From Sympetrum striolatum (Eukaryota; Arthropoda; Insecta; Odonata; Libellulidae): a stretch of 64,000 nt of DNA. This document shows, piece by piece, positions 1-8,240 of the stretch. The stretch spans positions 40,519,393 through 40,583,392 of the forward strand of contig OX388350.1 of the NCBI GenBank assembly GCA_947579665.1. Reading direction: 5' to 3'. A program made the translations under genes and the position numbers. The notes beneath the pieces are model-generated. The model had not been told where the DNA came from. It was given only the letters and a program-made list of their open reading frames with translations, and searched no databases. Within the stretch, counting starts at the first letter, position 1. The number at the start of each line of letters is the position of its first letter.

Positions 1-799
1 TTCATTTCCTGTCAGCCTTCATTTCCAGGAACCATGGAATACGTATTTTTTTTCTTTCCCAGCGCTGGCTTTTTCGCTCCTTTCAGAATTATTCTGGTAT
101 TCACTGGCGCAGCAATGTGTGACATGATACGTATGGTGACTTATTTGAAGCCCACTCCCCTATTTATAAGTTCTACCGCTTCCCCAATTCCGGTAGCAAC
201 CTGAAAAGTAAAAAAAACATTTGAAATCAATAGATTTGCAGAAATGGATAATAACTTTTTTCAGAGGTCGATTCCATTCTCAAAGAGGAGATTTAGTAGT
301 GGATCATGCAAAGATCAGTGAGATTAATTCATATCACACGTATTTAAGAAGAGCAGATGTGATTATTAAACATTATACGGAGGTAGAAGACTAGGTTTGA
401 TGATTATGCTCTTCGCTAAGTCCGAGATAGTATACGGAAAGGTACTGAAAATTCAAATGCTTCGGTTAAAACAATTAAAAAATCAATAGTCAATGTCAAC
501 TACCGCCATGTTTAAAGTTACGACGGATTATCTCAGGCCTTAGAATAATCAATAAATAATAAGAAAATTAAAATAAATAAACAGTGAGGAAACAGAAGTT
601 AAGAGAATAAATTAATTTCTGAATTTCAATTGAATTGCTGTTGAATATAGAAAATGTACACTGTACATACATATAAAGCCCGTTAGTGAAATAACGGCGT
701 ATGACGTCACGTGAGAGGGGAAACAAGTGGAGGGGATGGGGAAGTTTTTGAGGTTCGGTCTACCACGCGTCATGCGCAGTAACCGATTTAGTAATTAAA

Positions 800-1666
800 T
801 AAATGAAAAAGAACACTAGTACACTTCCACAGATTTATTTCATTGGCGACATGTTTCGCTAGCGAGCTAGCATCATCTGGCACATTTCTTATTTTGGGAT
901 TTCATTATATACAATAACTGATGGTGGGAATTTAGGAAGAAGGTTGGGGTTTAAAGAGTTTACTAGGAAGGGAAAGAAGGGGGGAAGGGTTGGGAAACAG
1001 GTGCTCATTTGTCAAAATATGTTCATGGGAGGCGCATATAATTTCTACCTCCTCCAAAAGGTCCAAGCGGCGGCCTTGCTTTTCTCTATGGAGACAATTG
1101 GGTTGAAAATCACTTTGGTGTCCTTCTTCCAGGAGGTGCAGCGCGAAGTTGGACATAGGATCCCCCCTCCGGAGACGGTAGTCCCTATTGTGTTCCGCGG
1201 CCCTCACCCGCAGATTTCTGGTGGTTTTCCCGACATACCTGGCCTCACAGATATCACATTTAAGTTCATAGACCGCACTAAAATTCAATACGTCCCTCTT
1301 GTCTTTAGAATTACCCAGTAGTTTACCAATGTTCCTCGGTGTATAATACCCGGCTTTGAAGTTTTCCGGTAAGGCTTTTCCCAGCTTGTACGATATCTTT
1401 CCCAAGAACGGCAATCTCCTCCATTTCACTTTCGGGATTTCCATCGGTGAGAGGCCTGGGGATATTTTCAGTTCCGCCCGTTTCTTTAATTTTCTTCTTA
1501 AAATGTTATTGATTAGTTTTTCGGTATAACCATTCTTCATTCATGCATAGCAGTTCAGAATGGTTATACCGAAAAACTAATCAATAACATTTTAAGAAGA
1601 AAATTAAAGAAACGGGCGGAACTGAAAATATCCCCAGGCCTCTCACCGATGGAAATCCCGAAAGGG
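800..1666 (-). mobile_element. Penelope-like element, 3' fragment with inverted tail
   Basis: Inserted in the intron of copy A. The flanking sequence matches the introns of copies B to E up to about 799 and again from about 1667, and some intron sequence between is missing. The minus-strand 3' end lies at 800-900 and contains the GCTAGCTCGCTAGCGAAACA stretch typical of Penelope 3' ends. The coding part is 1540-932. At the far end, 1557-1662 is a near-perfect reverse complement of 1433-1535, leaving a hairpin with a loop of about 20 bases. Inverted partial duplications at the 5' end are a known habit of Penelope insertions. The reverse transcriptase domain is absent, so the copy is 5'-truncated and cannot move by itself. 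Confidence 0.75.
932..1540 (-). CDS. Penelope-like C-terminal part with GIY-YIG endonuclease domain
   Basis: An open 202-residue frame. Residues 1-80 are the linker before the endonuclease (KISPGLSP at 25-32, RRLPFLGKISYKL at 41-53). Residues 88-170 form a GIY-YIG nuclease of the Penelope type: AVYELKC (89-95), the CxxC pair at 95 and 98, RYVGKT (101-106), R109 and R111, EH at 116-117, FALHLLEEGH at 132-141, and an acidic LLEEVEII segment near 161-168 with the expected catalytic Glu. In complete Penelope elements this domain nicks the target for reverse transcription. The RT domain upstream is missing. The frame is unbroken, so the insertion is not very old, but it lies in an intron on the same strand as the host gene and is a fragment rather than an active gene. 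A second, older relative with the same linker motif is at 14090-14360. Confidence 0.75.
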   Translation of the reverse strand: MKNGYTEKLINNILRRKLKKRAELKISPGLSPMEIPKVKWRRLPFLGKISYKLGKALPENFKAGYYTPRNIGKLLGNSKDKRDVLNFSAVYELKCDICEARYVGKTTRNLRVRAAEHNRDYRLRRGDPMSNFALHLLEEGHQSDFQPNCLHREKQGRRLDLLEEVEIICASHEHILTNEHLFPNPSPLLSLPSKLFKPQPSS

Positions 1667-2736
1667 GTTGCATAGGTTTTTGCGGAGGAACGTGCAACGA
1701 GGTGTATTCTGATACCACGTACTTGTGTACAACAACTGTGATCGATATGTTTCTATCAGACATTGTGCAGCTAGAAAACTGTCCTTTATATTCTTTGTAA
1801 ACTCCGTCGTATTTTAAAGTGTGTGACTATTTCAGGTTGCTGAAGACAATCGATGAAGAGTCCATAAAATTAAATAGGTATACTTAATAAATATTCATTT
1901 ATGTAAAGATATCGAAACTATGGATAAAAACCGTAACATAAAATATCTTGCTGATAACACGATGCAAATACATTTCAAACTGAATCATCGCTATTGCTAA
2001 TGATAGGACAGATTATTTAAGCATGTAAATTGAAATGACATAACAAAAATCTCGTCAATGCCCGTCGAATTTCTTTCTTGCAAAAGATTATTTTCTCTTT
2101 CTAATAATTTGTAATAAATGAGTCTGAATTTTATAAACACATTTTTTCCTTAATAAAAGAAATATTTGTTGAGTAAAATACATTACTTTGTTTCTCCCTT
2201 AAATGACCTAGCTTATTTTAAAATGCCCATTGGAAGTTGATTACATATAATTAGGATTACTCGGAGATATCGAGGACTCGTGAATACTGTTATTTTCCAA
2301 TCATCTATAATACCCGCATAAACTAAAATCGAGTTCTTCGTGTTTCCATTCAACCATTGAATGCCGTAAACGTATTAGATTAGAGCCGATAGGAAAAACT
2401 GCTGTGCAAATATTATCAAATATCAATCTGGCACTAACCTTGTCTTTGATGTCCATATGTTGTATGATTTCTTCCCCACTGTAGCCCTCTGGCGGTAGCA
2501 CAACGTTGATGGCTTGTTTGCCAATTTGTAGAGGGCGATGGACGTCCAGCAGAGGGAGGATGGCATATCCAGGATTGTCCTCCCCGAGAATGATGTTCTT
2601 CTTGCCTGAATACAAGACGTCCAGTAGGATACCATTGGCGTAGGCCACCAATGCGATGGCGACGAGGATATACTTCTGAGCCATATTCGGATAGTTAGTC
2701 TTCTGGTAGTAGTCTCTTCAGATTGCCTCAGTAGAT

Positions 2737-2800
2737 TGATTCAGAATCGCACTCGCCTACTATATATACCTGCTCGGTGTGCCACACGCGCTCGGTGATC
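2737..2800 (-). promoter_or_regulatory. TATA-box promoter of MBF2-like copy A
   Basis: TATATATAG reads on the minus strand from 2768. An ATCAATC initiator-like site lies 31 bases downstream (A at 2737), giving a 5' leader of about 52 bases before the ATG at 2684. Upstream of the TATA box a block containing CGCGTGTGGCACACCGAGC is kept in all six copies. The spacing matches an insect TATA/Inr core promoter. Confidence 0.65.
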
Positions 2801-4270
2801 AGATGATTAGACTATTCTTGCAGCACGTTTGTACGTGTTGTTTGATGGGTTTAGAAATCGTTTTAAGGGTGTTCACGCCGGAAGATTGTCGACAAGGCGC
2901 ACGTGTATTCTCGTGGGCTTTGGTGAGTATTTCAAATCGTTGTAAGGATCAAAACAACGTACAGTTGATGATAAGGGGAGCGTGGAAACTTCTCGAAGGA
3001 TGCAAGTGGGGTAACTAACATCGGTTAGGTTTTATGATCATTTCTTGGTATTCATATATCACTGGTTAAAGGAAAACATTAGTTGACATAGTGGTGAGTA
3101 TTATTGAGTCATCTGAAAGAGTGTCAAAAATATTTGATAACTTCAGATGATTACAAAAGAATACAAAAATATGTACAAGTATTATATAATCGAATGTCGA
3201 TTATGGATAGGGTTGAATTATTTCTGGGAGTTCATAATCTACTATTTCAGTAAAATATAATATGACGCTATCATGAATATCGTTGGGTCATCTCAAGAAC
3301 CGTTATGAAAGAATGCAGTCGGTCGTTATTTACGTAATTTCGATTATTAAAACGTTTAATGTTAGTGTCTTTTACCACAATGCATTGTGTTTTAGTTTCA
3401 ACTTCGGATTATAATCTACATACATATCAACATTAGAATCAGCGTAGAAGCATCATATTTAATTCTTGCTATTAAATAACTTCGAAAACAATAAGAAACC
3501 GACAGGAAAAATAAAAAAAATAACATTCTCCTAACAAATTAAAATTTTCGACAAAAAAGTGAAGCCTAAAGATATGAACCGATCGAGTTGAAATATTTTA
3601 TGGGTTATAAGGACCACCAACCTCAACATTGAGGTACTAGCATTAGACTAATTTCGATTAAATAACGTTTTTCTTATCTTATTGACAAAGTAGATGCGTT
3701 CAGAATCTTATGCCCGCCTAATTTAAACTTACTCGGTTTGCCACACGTGTTTTATCGATAATTATAATATTCTTGCGACTCGTTTGTACGTTGGCTTTTA
3801 TGGGTTTAGAAATCGTTTTAAGGGTTTTCACTCCGGAAGATTGTTCATAAGGCGCACGTGTATTCTCTTCGGCTTTGGTGAGTATTTCAAATCGTTGTAA
3901 TTGTCTCAACACCGTGCAGTTGATGATAAGGCGAGCATTGAAACTTCTCGAGGGAACCACGTGGGGTGTCTAACGTCAGTTAGGTTTTATGATCATTTCT
4001 TGGTATTCATATATCACTGGTTAAAGGATATAAGACGTACGTACGTATGCCCGCGTTATATATACATTCCTGCTATGCAATACGCGCTCGATAATAGTAA
4101 AATTCTTCGGACACCTTTGTACACGGGTTATAATGAATTTTAGAAACCGTTTTAAGGGTGTTCAATCCGGATGATTGTCGACAAGGAGCACGTGTCTTCG
4201 TGTTGTCTCTGATTCGTATTAAAAATCGTTGCAAGGGTCATTACAGCTGACATAGATTTTGAATATAGTC
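2758..4270 (-). repeat. Promoter-derived upstream modules of copy A
   Basis: Three degenerate copies of one module of about 260 bp lie upstream of gene A, at 2758-3018, 3710-3970 and 4050-4270. Each begins (on +) with a TATA-like AT run next to TTTGCCACACG or its equivalent, continues through ATTCTTGCRACNCGTTTGTAC, TTTAGAAATCGTTTTAAGGG and AAGATTGTCGACAAGGCGCA, and ends near GCACGTGGGGTGACTAACGT. Only the first leads into an MBF2 exon. Between modules are AT-rich stretches with no recognisable gene (3020-3700). Confidence 0.6.
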
Positions 4271-4470
4271 ATATTAAGCCGATTAAATGTCGATAAGGCA
4301 CACGCGTCAACCAGTAACCTCTCGAAGGGCGTGTATGGTCCACAGCCGCCGATTCAAATCATTGTTCCGCCGTATTAGTTTAAGCTACGCCAAAGTGTCC
4401 AGATTCAAATTCCGGCTACGTCCGGGGCTTTGTAATTCAGAGATTACGATCACCTATGATAGGAGAATCA
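4270..4470 (+). repeat. tRNA-derived SINE-like relic
   Basis: A short segment with a B-box-like site (AGATTCAAATTCCGG near 4400) and a matching copy at 42225-42400 whose site reads AGATTCGATTCCTGG, closer to the Pol III B-box GGTTCGANTCC. It lies at the same relative place in the two array units. In units B and C it is missing, deleted together with the hAT insertion. No clear A-box or tail is visible, so this is a weak call. Confidence 0.35.
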
Positions 4471-4634
4471 AAATACTCCATATTCAAATTACACGTGATG
4501 CTGACGAATAATTTTATAAGATACCTCAGTACTCGATATAAAGATAGAAATTTTGGAACACTGCTGTTTATGAATAAGAGGTTAAAAAGTCTCCAAAAGC
4601 AGGCTATGTCGACGTTACTCTTTCTCCGACTACC

Positions 4635-4930
4635 GGGAAGTAACTGTCACAACTGAGTGCGGCTCACTGGTACAGCTGCTGAGCGCTACGACCTCTTAGA
4701 GAGTCTCATTTGAAGAGGGTATTAATTGAGCGACCCCTACCCAATCCAACCCAGCCCACCTCCAACTACAGCCATTCACCCGTTCAAAATATAATATTAC
4801 TATGTGCAGTTCAATTAATACCGTCTGCAAACGAGACGTGCTCAGTTGCCGTAGCGCGCAGTGGTCGTCTTGCTCACTTTCCGTGTTTAATGATCGCGCG
4901 GTCAGTTGTTGGGTAACGGATGTTACCTGC
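4635..4930. mobile_element. MITE-like foldback repeat, array copy 1
   Basis: Inverted arms meet around a core of about 130 bp: one side carries GGTATTAATTGAGCGACCCC near 4718 and the other side carries its complement, ending AATACCGTCTGC near 4832. The arms extend outward with short repeats of CAACTGAGCG type and end near GTAAC (left) and GTTACC (right). The same element occurs at 19580-19880, 26060-26360 and 42580-42870, always at the same place in the array unit, so it was present before the units duplicated. No coding capacity. Confidence 0.55.
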
Positions 4931-4954
4931 AGCCAAATATAGAAATACTACTAG

Positions 4955-5340
4955 TCTGATACAACTCGCTGACCTATACTGCCCGGCCTTTCCATACTGT
5001 AATTTAAATCTGTTGTATCTTCTGTTTGGGATCCGCATAAATTTGGTTTGGTCTCTGATTTAGAGATTGTCCAGCGAAGCTAGTGTCGTGACAGAGTGTG
5101 TTTTAGGCTCTACTGCATGTTATAATAGAGTCCCTCGGTTAGAATTCGCTCTAGGGGAGACCTGATTACAGCTGGAAACCCTCCGATAAGTACAGTTTGA
5201 GAAAGAAATATCGCAATGCTTTGCGCGTGGACCAAGCGACCTTCAAATAAACTACTTACTACTACTGACTGAAAACACTGAGGAAAGCTTCGAAAAGCAT
5301 TTGCATTTGAGTCGGAGCGTAGAACTTTCACAATTTTCCT
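4955..5340 (+). pseudogene. CR1/jockey-like reverse transcriptase tail, degenerate
   Basis: Nucleotide similarity to the 3' coding part of the RT relic at 36340-37831: GTTTGGGATCCGCA (WDPH), GATTTAGAGATTGTCCAGCG (LEMVQR) and GAGTCCCTCGGTTAGAATTC (ESLGWNS) occur in the same order. Many indels and stops remain. The same relic sits at this place in the array unit at 19905-20175, 26385-26790 and 42885-43330, so it predates the unit duplications. Confidence 0.6.
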
Positions 5341-5623
5341 CTATTTCGAACTCTTCTTAGATTCTTCGCGCTTTTCTCCCAGAGTTCGTCATATTTATTT
5401 TGGTATATCTCTTTCACGCATAGTTATCGTATTTATAGAATGAGATCTTAAATAAATATTAATTCCTATTTCAATAAGAATTCCCTAAAATATATATACT
5501 ATAATTTTGAGTTTATTTTTAAATAATGTGAGGATTGGTTATTCGGTTTAAACGTAGTTAAATGTTTAACAAATAGAATGAAGTGCAGTTAGTATAGGAA
5601 TACGTGACGTCATGATTCTAACC
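5340..5623. other. Array spacer, no gene
   Basis: AT-rich spacer shared with the other units (compare 20175-20470, 26790-27080, 43330-43620). No ORF or RNA gene is seen. It ends abruptly at 5623, where the 9.2 kb insertion begins. The equivalent spacer in other units continues with TTTATCGAACGATATTC. Confidence 0.6.
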
Positions 5624-5836
5624 GGCTAGTTACACACTCACCGGTTTCGCGCGTCCGCTCGGTCATAAAATGGTCGTGAAACCGGGGTAGGGATCCTTTC
5701 ACACACAAGAACCGAGCTACCCATAAACAGGCTCGGTTGCTTCTCCGGCGTTGGTGAAAAATCAATTCTCTTTGGATTTTTTGGTTCAAATAACTTTAAT
5801 CTTTAAAATTACTTGCTAATTTCGTCTATATTCACT
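5624..5836 (+). repeat. Left arm of long inverted repeat
   Basis: 213 bp, rich in CCGGTTTCGC and GGTCGTGAAACCGGGG motifs, matching the reverse complement of 14461-14670 over its whole length with scattered differences. The two arms are separated by about 8.6 kb. Confidence 0.7.
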
Positions 5837-7640
5837 ACGAGTAAAATGTAGCTTGCATACTGCAAGCAATATGACAACACTAATTTCATGTTGGCATCAT
5901 ATCGGGACGGCCCTCAAAAGAAAAAAAAAAGGATTGAAAATATTCTTAAAATTCGCTGCAAATTAATCGTCAGGCATCGAACCAAGGCCTTCCTGGTGAA
6001 CCTACTATGCAGCACAACAGAAAATCACCATCTCTTACTATGTGTGAAAATTCAAGCAGAAATATTGGCTCAACTGCCTCAAACGACGTCCTTCTTTTCA
6101 ATAATGTAAATGGCTCTCTGGATTCGAACCAAGGACGATCTAGGAAATCTAAAACATGTTTTTAAAATGTCTCTATGTTCTCTATCTATATGCCTAATTA
6201 CATGTTTTAATATTATTGGGAAGGGGTTTTAATTAATTCCTAAATATCGGATATTTTACTGATTTTAGAGACGCCTGGTGTCGAACCCAGGAGATACTTG
6301 TAGCTGTGAATGCACAGTATGATTTATTAGGACTTCATCTTATTTCATACAAAGTTTGAAGTCGATATCATGCCGGGAAGTACCAAAACTTTTTTCTTTT
6401 ATCTCCATAAGAAATGCATTGAGGAATGTAAATGGCTCTCTGGGATCAAACCATAGACTATCAGCGAATTTGTAAAATTTTATTATTAAATATATTTATG
6501 ATATCTAAACCCATGCCGAATTTCAACTTTCCATGCCATCGGGAAAGGGTCCAAAAAAAATCTTAAAAATCGCCACAATGCATTTTAAACGGCCGATTTT
6601 TGCCTCGACCTATCATCGAACCCAGGATATTTTCAGTAAAACTCATTTATGTTTTCGATAGATCATGACCATATATATAGGCTCCTAGAGTTTTAAGTCC
6701 CTACCTATCCGGCAAGTATTTTTTAAAAATTCCCGAAAATCAAAGCAATGCATTTAAACGGGAAAAATCGGGACTTTGGGACCCTCTGGAATCGAACCCA
6801 TGACACTGAGGTTCAAAATCGCAATTTTTCTGGTGGTTACACGTTATGGCCAATATGTCGTAAAATTTTCAAGTCAATGACGCTTGCGGTTTAGGCTGTG
6901 AATTTGTATCCTCTCTATATATATCTATTATATATAGATGCTTCTCCGGATTCATTCATATAGATAGATAGGATACTAATTCACAGCCTAAACCACAAGC
7001 GTCATTGACTTGAAATTTTTACGACTTATTGGCCCTAACGTGAAACCCCCAGAAAAAATGCGATTTTGAACCTCAGTGTCATGGGTTCGATTCCAGAGGG
7101 CCCCAAAGTCCCGATTTTTTCCATTTAAATGCATTGCTTTGATTTTCCGGATTTTAAAAAAAATACTTTCCTGATAGGTAGAAAATCGAAACTCTAGGAG
7201 CCTTTATATATGGTCATGATTTATCGGAAACAGTAATGACTTACTCGCAAAATGTCGTGGGTTCGATGCTAGGGCGATGCAAAAATCCGCCGTTTAAAAT
7301 ATATTGAGGTAGTTTTTCATTATTTTATTTGATGCACTTATCAAAATAATAGGAAGTTCTTGCTACGCTACAAGATATATATTAAGAATTGGTTTCAGAA
7401 ATAAAATTAGAAAAGACTGTAAATTTCCTGGGTTCGATGCCAGAGCACATTATTATTTCTCTCATAAGGAATATAAGGGAAAAGTAGGACGTCGTTTGAA
7501 GCTGCTACACCCAATATTTCTTCTTGAATTTTCACACATAGTTAGGGGTGGTGATCTTCTGTATAGCTGCATAGAAGCTATTACCAGAAAGACCCGGGTT
7601 CGAACCCAGGTGGTAAATATATCCCCCATTTCAAATTCAT
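5837..7640. mobile_element. Foldback palindrome of tRNA-arm-like units
   Basis: Arm 1 (5837-6925) and arm 2 (6958 to about 7640) are reverse complements around a loop of about 32 bases (CTATTATATATAGATGCTTC). Each arm is itself an array of units 150-176 bp long. Every unit holds one B-box/T-arm-like motif: on + in arm 1 near 5974, 6122, 6274, 6442 (degenerate), 6616 and 6790, and on the opposite strand in arm 2 near 7083, 7258, 7431 and 7593. Arm 2 is shorter by about two units. Several motifs form a stem around the loop, for example CCCGGGTTCGAACCCAGG near 7593. A one-arm copy is at 53019-54173. No protein is encoded. Confidence 0.65.
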
Positions 7641-7814
7641 TGCGATAGATTTAATTATTTTTACTTTCTGCATATACGAAGTATAGAGAAAGTATTGTTT
7701 TCATGAAAAAATTCGACTTCGAGATTTCAACGGAAATACATGTTTTGGGGTCCCTAGAACACGTTTTGACTATTTTCGGAATGTTGTCTGTGTGTATGTG
7801 TGTGTGTGTGTGTG

Positions 7815-7855
<41 letters not shown>

Positions 7856-7857
7856 TG
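7640..7857. repeat. Microsatellites (TG)n and (TTA)n with flank
   Basis: A short AT-rich flank (7640-7785) leads into a TG run (about 7787-7818) followed directly by an uninterrupted TTA run to about 7853. The translated poly-Asn and Thr-His frames here are repeat artefacts. The stretch 7858-8034 is of ordinary composition with no gene. Confidence 0.8.
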
Positions 7858-8034
7858 CCAGATAGGGAAGTGAAACTGATTCCAAATCTGGCGTAGGTCT
7901 TGGGGGCTGAGGCTTGGGGCCCGACACTCCCTTTGACCATCCTCTACCTTGACCGGTACGCAAAGTCCAGATCCAACTCCAGAACTTATCAATCAACATA
8001 AGTCCCATCCACTCTTTACCGGCCAGCCTTGTTC

Positions 8035-8240
8035 CCACACCCTAACACACTCCCAAACCCCCTCTCTAACCACATCCCAACCCACATCCCAACCCGCACC
8101 CTAACCCATACCCTAACCCACACCCATACCCTAACCCACACCCATACCCTAACCCACACCCATACCCTAACCCACACCCATACCCTAACCCAATGTGTGT
8201 GTGTGTGTATGTGTGTGTGTGTGTGTGTGTATGTGTGTAT
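8035..8240. repeat. TTAGGG-type telomere-like minisatellite and (TG)n tract
   Basis: About 8098-8192 is a regular tandem of the 18-mer ACCCTAACCCACACCCAT (on the other strand TTAGGG plus TGGGTGTG), preceded by looser CCCTAACC-type units from 8035. It is followed by a TG/TATG run (8193-8240). The 3' end of the minus-strand retroelement runs straight into this tract. Most insects have TTAGG telomeres, so the six-base TTAGGG spacing is noteworthy but may be chance within a C-rich minisatellite. Confidence 0.75.

Larger units (their letters stand above)
2..2684 (-). pseudogene. MBF2-like secreted protein gene, copy A (disabled)
   Basis: Two exons on the minus strand. Exon 1 is 2684-2439 (82 codons): signal peptide MAQKYILVAIALVAYANG, then the half-domain ending IQHMDIKDK, with donor AAG|GTTAGT. 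Exon 2 starts at 200 after a CTTTTCAG acceptor, in phase 0 as in the other copies. Its 20th codon is TAA (143-141), where B, C and D have TAC (Tyr). The product would stop at about 101 residues, just after GVGFK, and lose most of the second half of the domain. An eight-A run also adds one base relative to B, so even without the stop the tail would be read in another frame, ending at the TGA used in copy E. The intron (2438-201) is enlarged by a Penelope-like fragment. The promoter and exon 1 are well preserved, so transcription is possible. MBF2-family assignment (PF15868-like) rests on the paired motifs PPEGYS and GVG. Inference: a recent pseudogene, or a truncated protein gene. Confidence 0.7.

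Noticed and set aside
944..1321. 125-codon plus-strand frame
   Set aside because: Antisense shadow of the Penelope GIY-YIG frame.
3718..3960. Small minus-strand frames in the upstream modules (similar at 18406, 18679, 24130, 41710)
   Set aside because: They recur because the modules are repeated, but carry frameshifts between copies and no signal or domain; treated as noncoding.
7560..7620. Possible tRNA gene with CCCGGGTTCGAACCCAGG
   Set aside because: Only a T-arm-like hairpin is present; no acceptor stem, anticodon arm or correct spacing, and it belongs to the repeated foldback units.
7651..7992. 113-codon frame with a poly-Asn stretch
   Set aside because: Poly-Asn comes from the (TTA)n tract and Thr-His from the TG tract.
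8098..8192. Regular short repeats resembling a CRISPR array
   Set aside because: The 18-mers abut without spacers, in a eukaryotic context; this is a minisatellite.
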